DNA of 64,000 nucleotides from Burhinus oedicnemus (Eukaryota; Chordata; Aves; Charadriiformes; Burhinidae), in contig VFFE01007605.1 of NCBI GenBank assembly GCA_008921705.1, positions 4,513,698 through 4,577,697 on the forward strand, in the 5' to 3' direction. The notes below the pieces were generated by a model that was given only the letters and a program-made list of their open reading frames with translations, made no database searches and had not been told where the DNA came from. Every line of letters starts with the position of its first letter. The stretch's first letter is position 1. The translations under genes were made by a program, and so were the position numbers. Positions 22,736 through 34,600 of this stretch are shown piece after piece.

Positions 22736-24380
22736 GTAGCCAAAGCTGTTAGGGGCTTGACTCTGGCACGGCAGCTGGGCATGGAAGTTTTGCCTTTTCT
22801 ATGGTAGGTGGCATCGGCTGATTCCAGTCTTTCTTTAACCAGTACCCTGTGTTCTGTCCGTGGTAACTGGGTCCAGTAGTCGCACTGATGCACTGGTGTG
22901 TGCCCGCCACACTGCTTGTCTTAAAGTAGAAAAAACTATAGACTATAGCGGGTTTTTTGGGTTTTTTTGTTTTTGTTTGTTTTTTTTAAACTCTTCCTAC
23001 CAGCGTCTTGAGCTTTATGGTTTGCTCTGCTTTCCCTGTATTTTCTTACCTACTTGTTTAGTATTTTAATTTCTGGATCCAGCAGGAGGTCAGTCAGCTC
23101 AGAGAATGATACTGAGAAACATAGTTTTGTTGTACTGTCAGCTCTTCTGAGGAGAGAGATCCCAGTATTTGGGCAGGTTCAGTGTCACTCCTGTTTAATA
23201 GGTTGACGGGCCCTTGGCAGACTGGCTTAAAATACAGTGTGTGATTTGAAGCTAGTGTGAAAACTGAGAATCTGGATTTTGCATGCCTCGCTGAACATCA
23301 TACAATAGCCTTGACAGGAGCAAATACGTGTCAGGAGAGTGCATGTAACAACCCGTCTCCCTTGCCCGAAAGAGGTGATACAGTTTGTCGGGCTTACCAC
23401 CTTTTCTGAAATATTCATTGCAAACTGAAGAATATGTTCTAAAACTTGATACAGATATTTTTCTTTGTAAACCTTACTTCTAGGAACTGGAACATTTAGA
23501 AGCAGCTTCTTTTCTGTGTGTTGCAGAATTATCTGATAACCACAGGAATCTGAAACAAAACAAATTTAACTGCAACTTCCTTGTAGTGAATTTGCCAGTG
23601 TAAACAACCGTGTCCCATAAGTGTCTTCCTGTAAACTGTTTCAGAAAATATCCTGAAATATAGGATACGTGCTTGCCTGATACATGGTCTAGTATGGAAA
23701 TTCCTGTCCTAAAGTGCAGAGTCCATTTAACATCTGGTTTAGCCGTAAATACTTATGCGGTGTTTCATCCAGGTATGTGCCTTGACAGTGACTTTTGTTC
23801 TTGGATATTTAAATATTCTGATACTTACTAAAGTTTTTTGTGGTTTTGTTTGGTTTGGTTTTTTTAACCCAGCCAAATTGGGGAATTTTCTGCTTGTGAC
23901 TAATACTAAAAAACACTATGGCAATCTCTGTGTGTCAAAAATGGGCCTTTTTTTCCCTTGCTTATCTTTTTTTAAAAACAAAAAGTATGAGTCAGAAATG
24001 TAGACTGTATTTAATACAGCATCCTGAGTTATTTTGCTTTTACTTTTTTATCCTACTCTTCTCAAGTTTATCTCTAACTAATAGGTATTTCCAAAAGAAA
24101 TTGAGGGAGTATTTTAATACAAGTAGCTGATCTGATCTGTGCAAATAAGATGTAGATGAAAGGGCCTGATCCAGTTGTTGGCAAATCTTAGACCGGCATC
24201 GGTGCCGGCAAGAGATTTGCAGGACGAAGTGTGGCTGCAGATACTGGTGCTGCACCGTGCCTTGGCTTTGAGAGGTGTCTGCTGAGTGCCATGTTTTCAG
24301 ACATGACTGACTCCTAGACAACATAAGGTTTCATTAATAGACATGTTTGTTTAATTGTAAATTAATTAATTGATAGATAA
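22736..24380. other. Intergenic, nothing recognised
   Basis: AT-rich sequence with short T runs. No exon, RNA gene or repeat was recognised. Confidence 0.6.
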
Positions 24381-25084
24381 GCTTGGGGAAGAGTGGCTGG
24401 AAAGCTGCCCAGCAGAAAAGGACCTGTGGGTGTTGGTCAACAGCCGGCTGAATATGAGCCAGCAGTGTGCCCAGGTGGCCAAGAAGGCCAACAGCATCCT
24501 GGCCTCTATCAACAATAGTGTGGCCAGCAGGATGAGGGCAGTGATCGTCCCCCTGTACTCGGCACTGGTGAGGCCCCACCTCGAATCCTGGGCTCAGTTT
24601 TGGGCCCCTCACAACAAGACAGACGTCGAGGGGCTGGAGCATGTCCAGAGAAGGGCAACGGAGCTGGTGAGGGGTCTGGAGCACAAGTCTCCTGAGGAGC
24701 GGCTGAGGGAACTGGGGGTGTTCAGCCTGCAGAAAAGGAGGCTGAGGGGAGACCTCATCGCTCTCTACAGCTACCTGAGAGGAGGGTGTAGCAAGGGGGG
24801 GTCGATCTCTTCTCCCAAGTAACAAGTGATGGGACAAGAGGAAACGGCCTCAAGTTGCACCAGGGGAGGTTTAGATTGGATATTAGGAACAATTTCTTCC
24901 CTGAAAGGGTTATCCAACATTGGAACAGGCTGCCCAGGGCAGTGGTGGAATCGCCATCCCTGGAGGTATTTAACAGACGGGCAGACGTGGTGCTGAGGGA
25001 CATGGTTTAGTGGTGGGTTTAGCAGTGTTGGGTTGATGGTTGGACTTGACCTTAAAGGTCTTTTCTAACCTAAACGATTGTATG
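24381..25084 (+). mobile_element. CR1 LINE 3' end, plus orientation, with ORF2 C-terminus
   Basis: The plus strand reads the end of CR1 ORF2 from [13 protein letters not shown] through [40 protein letters not shown] and [23 protein letters not shown]. It then shifts frame at a G run near 24796. The DNA continues as CR1 to the terminal block ending near AACGATTGTATG. The copy is strongly 5'-truncated (about 0.7 kb of roughly 4.5 kb), with a degenerate 3' octamer repeat. It is not functional. It is very similar to the minus-strand copy at 38151. Confidence 0.93.
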
Positions 25085-28000
25085 TTGGCACATCACTCTG
25101 CATTATGCTGATGCGAAGCAGGATTGGCACTGACTTTCTGAGAGTCTGCTGTAAACGGACCACTATGTAACTTGTATTTGTGAGATGTGTTTCACTCACC
25201 CATGCAGAGCTGTTGTGTGAGTGTCGTGAAATGAGTCATGGTCCACGTGGGAGATGCTTCTTTCTGCCTCATGGTGGGCGAGGGATGCACGGGACAGCCT
25301 CGAATCCCAAGGTGAAGTCACACACCAATTGTCCCTTCTGTAAAGAGTTGATGGGTTTTAGTACCAGTGTCTGAATGCACCTAAATATTTCCTTGCCTAG
25401 TGTGCTGGCTCGTGGTGAAGGACCTGTTCTGCTGCTCTCTGGGAAAGCCAGGGCTTTTGCTCCTGTTATCCTCAAAGAAGTAGCGAGTGACACCTTGTAA
25501 GGGGGAAGGGACGGAATTTGCCTTTGAAAGAGGACTTATGATAAACCTATGAGCTCCTTGTACTGCGGAGGAAGGTAATACAGACTTTGATGTTCAGGCT
25601 AACCTTAACCTGGGAAATACAGAATGGTTTTGGTGCCCATAACCTGTATTTAGCAGCAATACAGATTATACAAAATTATCTGGTTAGGTAAAACTCCCTG
25701 TTGCTAGAGAACAATGTACAGTACAGTATCTTCACCAAGGAAACCAGCATATGGCCTCGAGTTGGGAACGAGGATCCCTTCCTTTCCAGCTCGTAGACTG
25801 ACTCCTTTCGTCACCTTGGGCGTGTCGCATAATCCTGTGACTTCAGTTTATTTGCTTGCAAGTGGAAATGCCATTAACTCAAAAAGTACCATAATTGCTT
25901 GCGATGTTCATGCTCCACAGTCTGCTTTCGTTAGATTCTCTGTTTGACTCTCCTGACAGTGAATGTAATGCTCACATGAGTATCATTTAGTATTTCATCT
26001 TGCAGAAGCAGGAAACTTCGGATGATTTCTGACACTATTTTTGTTAGGAGGTGTGAACACCTCCTCCCCCCTTTCCAAGTTACCGTTTGGAAGAAGAAAG
26101 CACAGACAGGTGGTGCATTGCCCAGGGAATTGGACTGCAATAAGTCAAGCAAAGATTGGGTTTTGAATGCTTAATCGTATTCTTTTAATTGCACAACCCC
26201 TTCATAGTTCTACACAAAACTGCCTGCAGCATGCTGCCTGTGAGGTGTTACTGAATGTTTTCACTCCACACCTAACTACACTGTGAAGATACTGTTCTTT
26301 TCAGAGGGGTTTCATTTTGAGATGGGATGATGCTAATACTGTATTGCTGATCTCATGGAATTTGAGACTGATGTGAGTTGTACCCATCTCTGCTTTACAC
26401 CCGGCTCCACTTTACAGCTTCACCCAGAGAGGCTCTTCTTTTTCACGCTCTCCAGGGGCCTATGCACATGAGCACAGTAAGCACGTGAGGAAACGATGGG
26501 ACTGTCTCTGCAAAGAAATTTGTATTTTCAGTATTTGTAGAACAGAACCTTAATCTTGGCAGTTGTAAATGGTTTTCTCAAAGCATGGAATTGGCTCAGG
26601 CACCACAATGCCTTACTTACAAATGCCTTTGGGGGTACTCTAAACTAGTAATGGCCACAGCCTTATACGTGGAAAGATACAGAAATTTCTTCTGAGAATG
26701 TAAATATTCCTAGCTGTAACTGTATTGATTCTTACCCTAGTTTTTTTTTATAGGAAAAATGCTTGTTATTTGTAAAATTCAGAATAAAGTAATATCTGGA
26801 ATTATCTTTAAAATGAAGTATTCTCATAACCTTTTTTTACATCTTCATGTTTTAAGGTGTTTTCCATAGCAGAGCTACTTAATTTGTTTTGTGATCTTGA
26901 TTAATCTTGTATTATATATAATGACTTTTTGCCTTTTTGTTTTTTGGTTTTTTTTAAAATTTTTGTTCTGAGCAAAGAGGTGGTCTTCCTAACTTGAGTA
27001 CTGTCTGTGGCTGCTGTGGATGGAAGAGGTGAATGGGAGGTGAAAGGTCGTCTTGTGGGTTGTGTTCTCGTGGAGCATTTTGCAAACGTCAGTAACACAG
27101 TTCTCTACCAGAAGTTCAACATTTACTTAGAAATGGCAGGTTATGGAAAAGGTGCTACTTAAATGTTTGTTGCAGAACTGTATGGGAGTCTTCACGTGGC
27201 CTGAGACAAGAAGCTGTGCAAACACCATCGCTAGATTCGGTCTCTGGGGTTTTGCGGGGTTCCCCCACGCATGCTGCAGTACGCTGTGTGCTTGTAGATA
27301 AGCAGAAGTACCACCGACAAGGTCAGCTGAGTTTGATATACTAGGAGGTTTAACAATTTGGGCACTCTGCCTATCACTGCCTGGTTTTTCTTCCTCAATA
27401 ATTAGCATTTGGCCCATCTTGTACACGGCCCACGCAGGTCTGGTTTATCTGTAAAAAATGTGTGCTCATCTTGTGAAGAAATGGCTCCTCTGAGTTTGGA
27501 CCAACCTCCACAAACTATCTTTAAAACCTGGGTCACTTCTGTTCTTCCTTTTAAATTAATTCAGTAAAACACTAAGGAAGTAGGAAAATGAGATAACGGG
27601 GCAGCAGGAATTTGCTTAAGATGTTTACAGAACTAAATACTTGGCTGACAAATAAACCCCTGCTGGCCATAGCCTGAATCGCTCATTTTAATCCTTCAGG
27701 GAGGGGTGGAGACAAGGCCAGCAGAAGAAGAATCCCTTATCCAGTGGGAGGGTGGTTGGAGAGCTGCTCCCCAGTTTGCTTTCAAGAAAGCCACCCTTGT
27801 CTGGCAGGACCCCCAGGGCTGGGAGGTGAGGACAGGCGTTCCTCCCTCAAAGGGATGCGTGGTGCGGCGGGGTTTGCCCTGGGGAGCACCGGGGTGAGAT
27901 TCCCCCTGTGGACACATGTGAAAACTTGGATGTGGGTGGTTTTATTTTTGGGATGTGTTTTGTTTTGTTTTGCTTTAAAATAAATGAAGCCGTGCAGACA

Positions 28001-29200
28001 TTTGTAATGCAGAAATCTTGAGATGCAAAGAGAAATGCATACCTTTAAGACAAAGCTCCTGCTTTGATCTGACTCTTATTTCAGAGGGGTCACAAGCATC
28101 TCTGTACGATGAGATGCACGCTCGTGGCGCTGTCGCTCTCCTGTGAGGAAGACGCTGTCCCGAGCAGCTGTGAGAGCAGAGGGAATAGCGTGCTTTGCTC
28201 TCGTGTATTTGGAGAAGTCCAGAATCATGACTCCGGGTTTTTTGAGGAGTTTATAAATACATCATGAAATACATACTTTCCTCTCACTGCATCTGTCAGT
28301 CAAGTTCCCTATTTTCCCCTTTAAAGTCTGTCAAGGATAAAAGTTAAAACAGAAATCTGAGCTGTGCACCAGGGGTCACCAGGAGATCTGTTGGCAGCCA
28401 GGAACAGATCTTAGGTCTGGGCCTGAACCTTTCCAAAGCACAAGTGTCAGGACTAAACCCAGCCCTGAGGCATGCGCCTCCCCGTATTGCCGAGGCAATG
28501 AGCAGCCTAACTAGGTGACTGCTTCCCATGACCTGTGTTTTAAATACGATTTAGATAACTGAAGTTCTGCAGTAAGTCTCCCCAGTAGCTACAGTTCAGG
28601 TAACAAGTCACCTTTGAAGCAGTGCCTGGGATTCCTGGATCACTTAAGCACTTCTTGGAAACCTGTGTAGTCCATGGGATGCTGTACCGGGACTGGGGGC
28701 TCCAGGGCTGTTTCCTTGGGAAGTTGTTCTCATTTCCCACAGCTCAATTTTTCCACCTGCAAAATAAAGATTGTGATGCTGCAAGTTTATAAAACATTTG
28801 AGGAGGGCAAGGTATTGCTTCTTCACCAAATACCAACCTTCTTCCTTTATTTAACCTGGTTGTGACGGATTTTAGAAATAAGCCCTTGAAGCCGTTTGAA
28901 GCGCTGTTAGTGTGAGGTTTCGTTGTTTAACAGCCACACTGGTATCTCTTGGGCTGTTTGTAAGCCGGATCCTTTTGTATAAGGGGTTACTGGGTACATC
29001 CAAATAGCAGCAGTCCTGCAGGCCCTGGGTGCCCGGCCAGAGCTGCCAGCAGGACTTCTGCCATCACCATTTGCTGCCTGGGATCCAAGGGTGAGCCTTC
29101 CCCTTGGTATTCCCCTCCCTTGCAAAAAACCAAACCAAAACAAACCCTTTAAAGAATGCAAAATCCTTGGTGCATCTGGCAGCCTGTGCACTGGAGTGTG
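25085..29200. other. Intergenic, nothing recognised
   Basis: About 4.1 kb with no recognisable exon, RNA gene or repeat. Base composition is mixed, and the short open frames show no family signature. Confidence 0.55.
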
Positions 29201-29525
29201 AATCATAGAATCATTTAGGTTGGAAAAGACCTTTAAGATTATCCAGTCCAACCATTGACCCTGCTCTACCAGGTCTGCCACTAAACCATGTCTCTAAGCC
29301 CCACATCTACACAACTTTTAAACACATCTAGTGATGGTGATTCAACCACCTCCCTGGGCAGGCTGCCTGTTCCAATGTTTGATAACTCTTTCAGTGAAAA
29401 CTTTTTTCCTAATGTCCAGCCTAAACCTCCCCTGGCGCAACTTGAACCCATTTCCTCTTGTCCTATCACGAGTTACTTGGGAGAAGAGACCAGCGCCCGT
29501 CTCACTACAACCTCCTTACAGGTTT
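29201..29525 (-). mobile_element. CR1 LINE 3' end, minus orientation
   Basis: It begins with the reverse complement of the CR1 terminus (AATCATAGAATCATTTAGG), then GACCTTTAAGAT and CCAGTCCAACC. The minus strand encodes the ORF2 end [15 protein letters not shown] through LRDMV and a stop. It is about 0.33 kb, 5'-truncated and diverged, consistent with an old copy. Confidence 0.93.
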
Positions 29526-30489
29526 AGATTTGGAGTTGTTCTTTGTGGGGCCTCTGAGCAGCATTCTGCAAATCCCTGGACAGAAACGAGCGCTTCTGAG
29601 AAGAGGAAAAAAACCCAAACCCAGAGACTCCTGAGCCAGTGCCGTTCCTGGGGATGGATGTCCATCGCTGTAGGGAGACAGGTTTTCTGCCTCACTTGCA
29701 CCATCCGTCTCTGACCTCTTACGCTAGCAGACCTCACCTCCACCACTTGCCTCTTTGCCTGCCTTCCAAAAAACTGCAAGTATACCTGCACCTCCTATAT
29801 TAACTGGACTTCGAGGCAAGGTAAATAATAAGAGCGATAAGTAGGAAATGCCAAAGAACACAAGGGAACTGATAAAATTCCTGAAGAAAATAGCTATAAA
29901 GTGTGCAGTCATTAAGTGAGCGTTTCCCTGTAGCAGCAGCTTGTCCCCTGGCACATGCAGGAGGACTAAAGCCGCGTAGCTGAGGAGGAGATGTGTGGTT
30001 CCTGCTAATTGCTTCCAAGAGCCCCAGCTCTTCTCCCCTCAGCCATGGCCGTGTCAGTGTGGGGAAGCTCTTTCTCTGTTGACTCCCTGCTGGAAGTAAG
30101 GCTTCTCGAGGCATCTTGTGACCGTCTGGAGCGTTCTTTGACCCTGAGGTGAACCAAGTTGATTTCCTCGTGATTTATTCATGAATTGTCCTTAGCCATC
30201 AGAAATCTTAAAGCTCTGATGATAGCTTTTTCCAAACTACCAACGTTCACGTAGCTCCTGCTTACAGCTGCAGAGAGGGCCTGGTCAGAAGGAGCTCTCC
30301 TCTGTTAGGAGACTGCTTTCCCTTGAAGGAAGTCGCTCCTTACATCCCAATTGCCTCTACTTCAAGTCCCAGGTGGTGAATCACCTGGTAGGGGCCAGCT
30401 CTGCCACATCTACAGGGATTCAGATCTCTTTGGTGAAGAGCTAAGGCACCTCTTTGCCTCCTGTGCTGCCAGTCACGGGAATCACCGCG
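29526..30489. other. Intergenic, nothing recognised
   Basis: This is the flank upstream of the CpG island. No exon or repeat was recognised. It could include distal promoter sequence of the island. Confidence 0.5.
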
Positions 30490-30516
30490 TTTAGGCGGTT
30501 CGGGGAGAAAGAAATT

Positions 30517-30522
30517 CACGTG
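30517..30522. promoter_or_regulatory. CACGTG E-box at the edge of the CpG island
   Basis: A palindromic CACGTG, the preferred core for MYC/MAX, USF and TFE-type factors, lies about 280 bp left of the gap. Functional use is inferred only from position. Confidence 0.4.
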
Positions 30523-30702
30523 TAACGTGTGAGCGGGGAGTCGCTTCGCCCACCGCTCTTGGGTACCCCTGGCTCCAGCTCAGGTCCCCTCTGGGCTCCC
30601 CCAGCCCAGCCATTCGGGGCCGGCGGGGTGCGGGGACCGAGCCGCCCCCCCCAGCCCCTTCCCCGGAGGGCGGCCGGCAGCCGGGGCCGCCCCTTCGTCG
30701 CA

Positions 30703-30734
30703 GGGAAAGGGAAAGGGAAAGCGAAAGCGAAGCG
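30703..30734 (+). promoter_or_regulatory. Multimeric ISRE/IRF-type site (GAAA array)
   Basis: GAAA cores lie at 30705-30708, 30711-30714, 30717-30720 and 30723-30726, with a fifth GAA at 30729. All are spaced exactly 6 bp apart, and the last two spacers are GC. Each adjacent pair matches the GAAANNGAAA rule for IRF-family binding. The array sits inside the CpG island just before the gap. A simple purine slippage repeat is the alternative explanation. Confidence 0.6.
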
Positions 30735-30797
30735 CGGTGTCACTGCGGAGCGGGGCCGCGGGCGGCGGGCGCTCGGTCGGCACCGCATCCCCCCCCC

Positions 30798-31335
30798 NNN
30801 NNNNNNNNNNNNNNNNNNNNNNNNNNNNNNNNNNNNNNNNNNNNNNNNNNNNNNNNNNNNNNNNNNNNNNNNNNNNNNNNNNNNNNNNNNNNNNNNNNNN
30901 NNNNNNNNNNNNNNNNNNNNNNNNNNNNNNNNNNNNNNNNNNNNNNNNNNNNNNNNNNNNNNNNNNNNNNNNNNNNNNNNNNNNNNNNNNNNNNNNNNNN
31001 NNNNNNNNNNNNNNNNNNNNNNNNNNNNNNNNNNNNNNNNNNNNNNNNNNNNNNNNNNNNNNNNNNNNNNNNNNNNNNNNNNNNNNNNNNNNNNNNNNNN
31101 NNNNNNNNNNNNNNNNNNNNNNNNNNNNNNNNNNNNNNNNNNNNNNNNNNNNNNNNNNNNNNNNNNNNNNNNNNNNNNNNNNNNNNNNNNNNNNNNNNNN
31201 NNNNNNNNNNNNNNNNNNNNNNNNNNNNNNNNNNNNNNNNNNNNNNNNNNNNNNNNNNNNNNNNNNNNNNNNNNNNNNNNNNNNNNNNNNNNNNNNNNNN
31301 NNNNNNNNNNNNNNNNNNNNNNNNNNNNNNNNNNN
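30798..31335. other. Assembly gap (538 N)
   Basis: Unsequenced bases flanked by a run of C on the left and by GGTAAGT on the right. It probably hides the most GC-rich core of the CpG island, as is common for avian promoters. Confidence 0.99.
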
Positions 31336-31342
31336 GGTAAGT
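31336..31342 (+). promoter_or_regulatory. Candidate exon 1 splice donor (G/GTAAGT)
   Basis: G followed by GTAAGTGG directly abuts the right edge of the gap. It matches the U1-complementary consensus at positions +1 to +6 and lies in a CpG island, where first-exon donors are expected. The exon itself is inside the gap, so this is inference from the motif and its location. Confidence 0.45.
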
Positions 31343-31612
31343 GGCTGCTCTCGCCGGTCCCCGGGCATCCCCCGCGGAGCTCCGGGGAGGGGGGAGCGGA
31401 CGGTCGGGATGCGCCGGGAAGGGGCTGCGTGCGGCTGGGGAGCGGGAGGCAGCGCCTATGGATCTATAGGTACTTCCCCCCAGCGGGTGGGTGCCGGGGC
31501 AGGGGGGGCTCGCTGCGGGGGATGGAAGGGAGTTGCTGCCTCCGGTTCCCTTCTTGGCTCCTCAGGTCTCTCCTCCTCTGCCGTGGGCAGGTGCGGGTTT
31601 GGGTGAAATAAC

Positions 31613-34600
31613 TGCCCGTTTGGCAGATAAGCCGGTGATAAAGCCTCCTCCGTCCCCCCCCTCCCCGCTGCCCGGCCGCTCCCGGGGGTCCCGCAGGCTC
31701 CCTGCACCCCAAGGGCCGGATTTTTGGACTGCTGGGAGCTTCTACTGAAGGTGGCAGCTGTGAAAGTCTGACCTTTAAATTGTAATTTGGGGATTTTCTT
31801 TCGTGCTTGTGTTCTCAGAGACAGCAGGTTTCCACAGGCTGTTGATGAGCCGGGCACTCCTGCCCCTCGCTCTGGTTGTTCAGTTTATCCCGCTGCAAGT
31901 TCCTGTTTTCGAGTTCCCAGTTGCTTATAACTCTGCGAACTTTAGTTGTTTGAGCTGAAAACATTCCGTCCTGGATGTCCGCCTCAGCTTGGCTTTCATT
32001 TCTGTATTTATTTTATTCCAGCCAAGGGGGAGGCAAGGATTGGCCCTTGTCTCTCAGCTGGCCATAGTTCTGGTGACCTTCCCTTGGAGCAGCACTGCCC
32101 GCCCAGCCTCCCTCTCTGCTCCCAGCAAGGAACTGGCATTTGGGGAGAACAGATTTTTGTAAAGATCTGTTGCTCAAATATAAGCTGATGTAAGGACATT
32201 ATAATAAAATATAAGCTTAATTTCCTTCTGTTCTATGTCAGGTCAAGTATTAATTGTAGCTCCAGTTGACGCTGCTGCTGCTGGCAGAGCAGGAAGAATA
32301 GGTTAAGGTCAGGAACCTGAAAAGGATGAGAAAGAAATGTGGATTTAGCGGAGACCAGTAGAACTGTGTGGGCCGGGGGGCTGGGACAAGGGGGCAAGGC
32401 TGAGGCTGGACGAAGACTAGACTGAGACCTGCTGAGGATGGAGCCCCCTGGGGACAGGGTCCCCTCGCAGGTAGCTGCTGCTGGAGCCCAGCGCCTTTGG
32501 CAGATGCAGTTCAGTTTGTTCCTCTAGCGACAGCGGTGATCTCTGCCCGCTCTCCCTTTGAGAACAGAGCCCTCAACACGTCAAACAGCTCCACCATGCT
32601 CAGGACTTGCCTTTCCCCCAGCCCAGCTGTGGCTTAATGAAGAGCAAGTAACACCCTTCTGCTTCCCCTGCAGAAATGGGTGCTGCAGCTGGGGAGAAAA
32701 TCCCATTCACCGCACAGCTAACGACGCGTTTGGGAAGGCAGCCTGTGTTCAACCAGAATTCAGGCCGCTGGCTGGCTGTCACCCTGTGCTCGCAGTGGCT
32801 TATTTTTAAACCGAGGGCATGTGCTGTCCGTAGATATGCGCCTGGCCCCAGCCGCCCTGCCGGCACTGAAACGGCCAGAGCCAGGCTGCAGGTCACCTAC
32901 GCGCTGCAGGCAGTGCTGAGTGAAGGTTGCTCCGACATCCCTGTCCCGGGTGCGTGGGTGGTGCCCAGGAGCCAGGCTGGGGGAGCTGCGGCCAGGAGCC
33001 GGGCTGGAGGAAGCTCTGGGAGCGGTGGCTGGAGGAGGCGGATATCTCCGGAGCCCAACCTGCTCACAGAGTGGTTGGTGGCCATGGTGCAGGCAGGAGC
33101 AGCAGCCGAGGAGATGCTCTTTGGAAGGGCTGAGCGCTCGGAGCGGTCACAGAGCTGAGAGAGCTAAGCTTTGGATATGTGAAGTGCTTGTCGGTGTCAT
33201 TGGAAAATTGTGTTGTAGGTTGGTCGCTAAAATGGCAGCGTTATTGTCACTGCTCTGTCTCAGCCCAAGAAATGAGACCTCAAGGCTGAGCCCTGGAATC
33301 CCACAATAAATATCCTGGCAATGGGTACCTCAGAAGAGCTGGTGAGACGATGCGATTTGTGCTGAGAGCAGGGTTTTACCAGCACCGAGAGAATGCCAGG
33401 CTGAGCAATGCGGAGAAACAGCATACGGCGAGCGAGCACCGTTCATCTGCGGCAGGACGTGGGGCAAGGGACAACGGAGTCGCGCTTATATTGCCCGAGT
33501 GTCTTATAATGATGCGAGTTGGGGGAATTGCAGCGTTCAGAGTGTGACTCCATGACCGCGGTTTCTCCATCAAGACATTGCTCCCAGAGCGGTCGAGATT
33601 CTGTACCTAAAGATACAACTTCATCACTGGTAAAACTGTATAAGCTCTGACAACTAAACATTGGGTGAATTTGGCCCACTGGCTCTTGTTCAGCTTATTT
33701 GGTGTTGAAAATCAGCACCAGTTTACGGTACTGGGAGCTGAGTGCTCTGTGCTGCACGGGGATCAGGGGGCAGTGGGGGATGCCTGAATCTCCAGCTCTG
33801 TCAGGGAATGTCAGGGAACATCCTTCTTCCACTTCTCCCCCAGGAATCAGCCCAGCCTCGCCGTCTTCCTTACCCTTATTGTGTTTATAACAGCAATATT
33901 ATTGGAGCTTTTAAAATTGCACTCGGGACACAGGGCTGGAGGTAGGGGTGGCGAGGGGACGTTGCGTGGGAGCCGTGGGTGTTGGTAGTCTGTGTTCGAG
34001 CTGTGTCAAAGGCACCAGGTGCCAGAGCCCTCGGCACAGATGTCCTTTCTGATCTTCTGCTTTCCGGTTCGCAAACGAGCCCCAGGCCAGACTGCTCTTG
34101 TGATTAACTTGCAGCTACAAAGCAAACACTGCTCGGCACTTGTGCTGATACACGCGTAAAACAAGAGACTCTATTTCCACTTTTTGCATTAAAGTGTAGA
34201 TTTTATATGTAATAATCCGACTGACTTGCTAAGAAAAGCCTTCAAAGCAAAAATGTTTATTCGAAACTGTAGCTGCTAGCACGCCAGCGTGGCCACCGTG
34301 CTCAGAGCAAGGTCCGTCCTGGCTGGCAGCCTGCGAGGCGCCCGGGCGGGAGTGCCGGGCTGGGCTGGAGCGAGGGTGCTTCCCAGGACACTGCCAAAAC
34401 CAGTGCCCTGCAGCCAGCAGACTCCCTGGGGATTTCTCCTGGTCTCTCCATGCAGCCCGGGGAAGAGCAGGGGTTCGGAGCGGTGCTCCCGAGGCCGGTC
34501 CTCGCCCTTTGCTGCGCTGTGGGCAGTGGTGTCTTCTCAGCCACAGGGCGAGGAGAAAGCCGGGAAGTTTGCTGGGCGTGTGGAGCTCCACTCTGCAGAG

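Larger units (their letters stand above)
30490..31612 (+). promoter_or_regulatory. CpG island promoter interrupted by an assembly gap
   Basis: GC- and CpG-rich sequence rises sharply at about 30490 and falls by about 31612, with 538 N in the middle. The dense CpG, a CACGTG E-box, the GAAA array on the left and a splice donor immediately right of the gap together indicate a plus-strand promoter and first exon hidden in the gap. The gene it drives is not identified. By mammalian synteny IRF1-AS1/CARINH or IRF1 are candidates, but no IRF1 DNA-binding-domain exon is visible downstream. A bidirectional promoter is possible. Confidence 0.75.

Noticed and set aside
30529..31611. Very long open frames across the gap (262-360 codons)
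   Set aside because: Most of each frame is N translated as X, so openness is an artefact of the gap.
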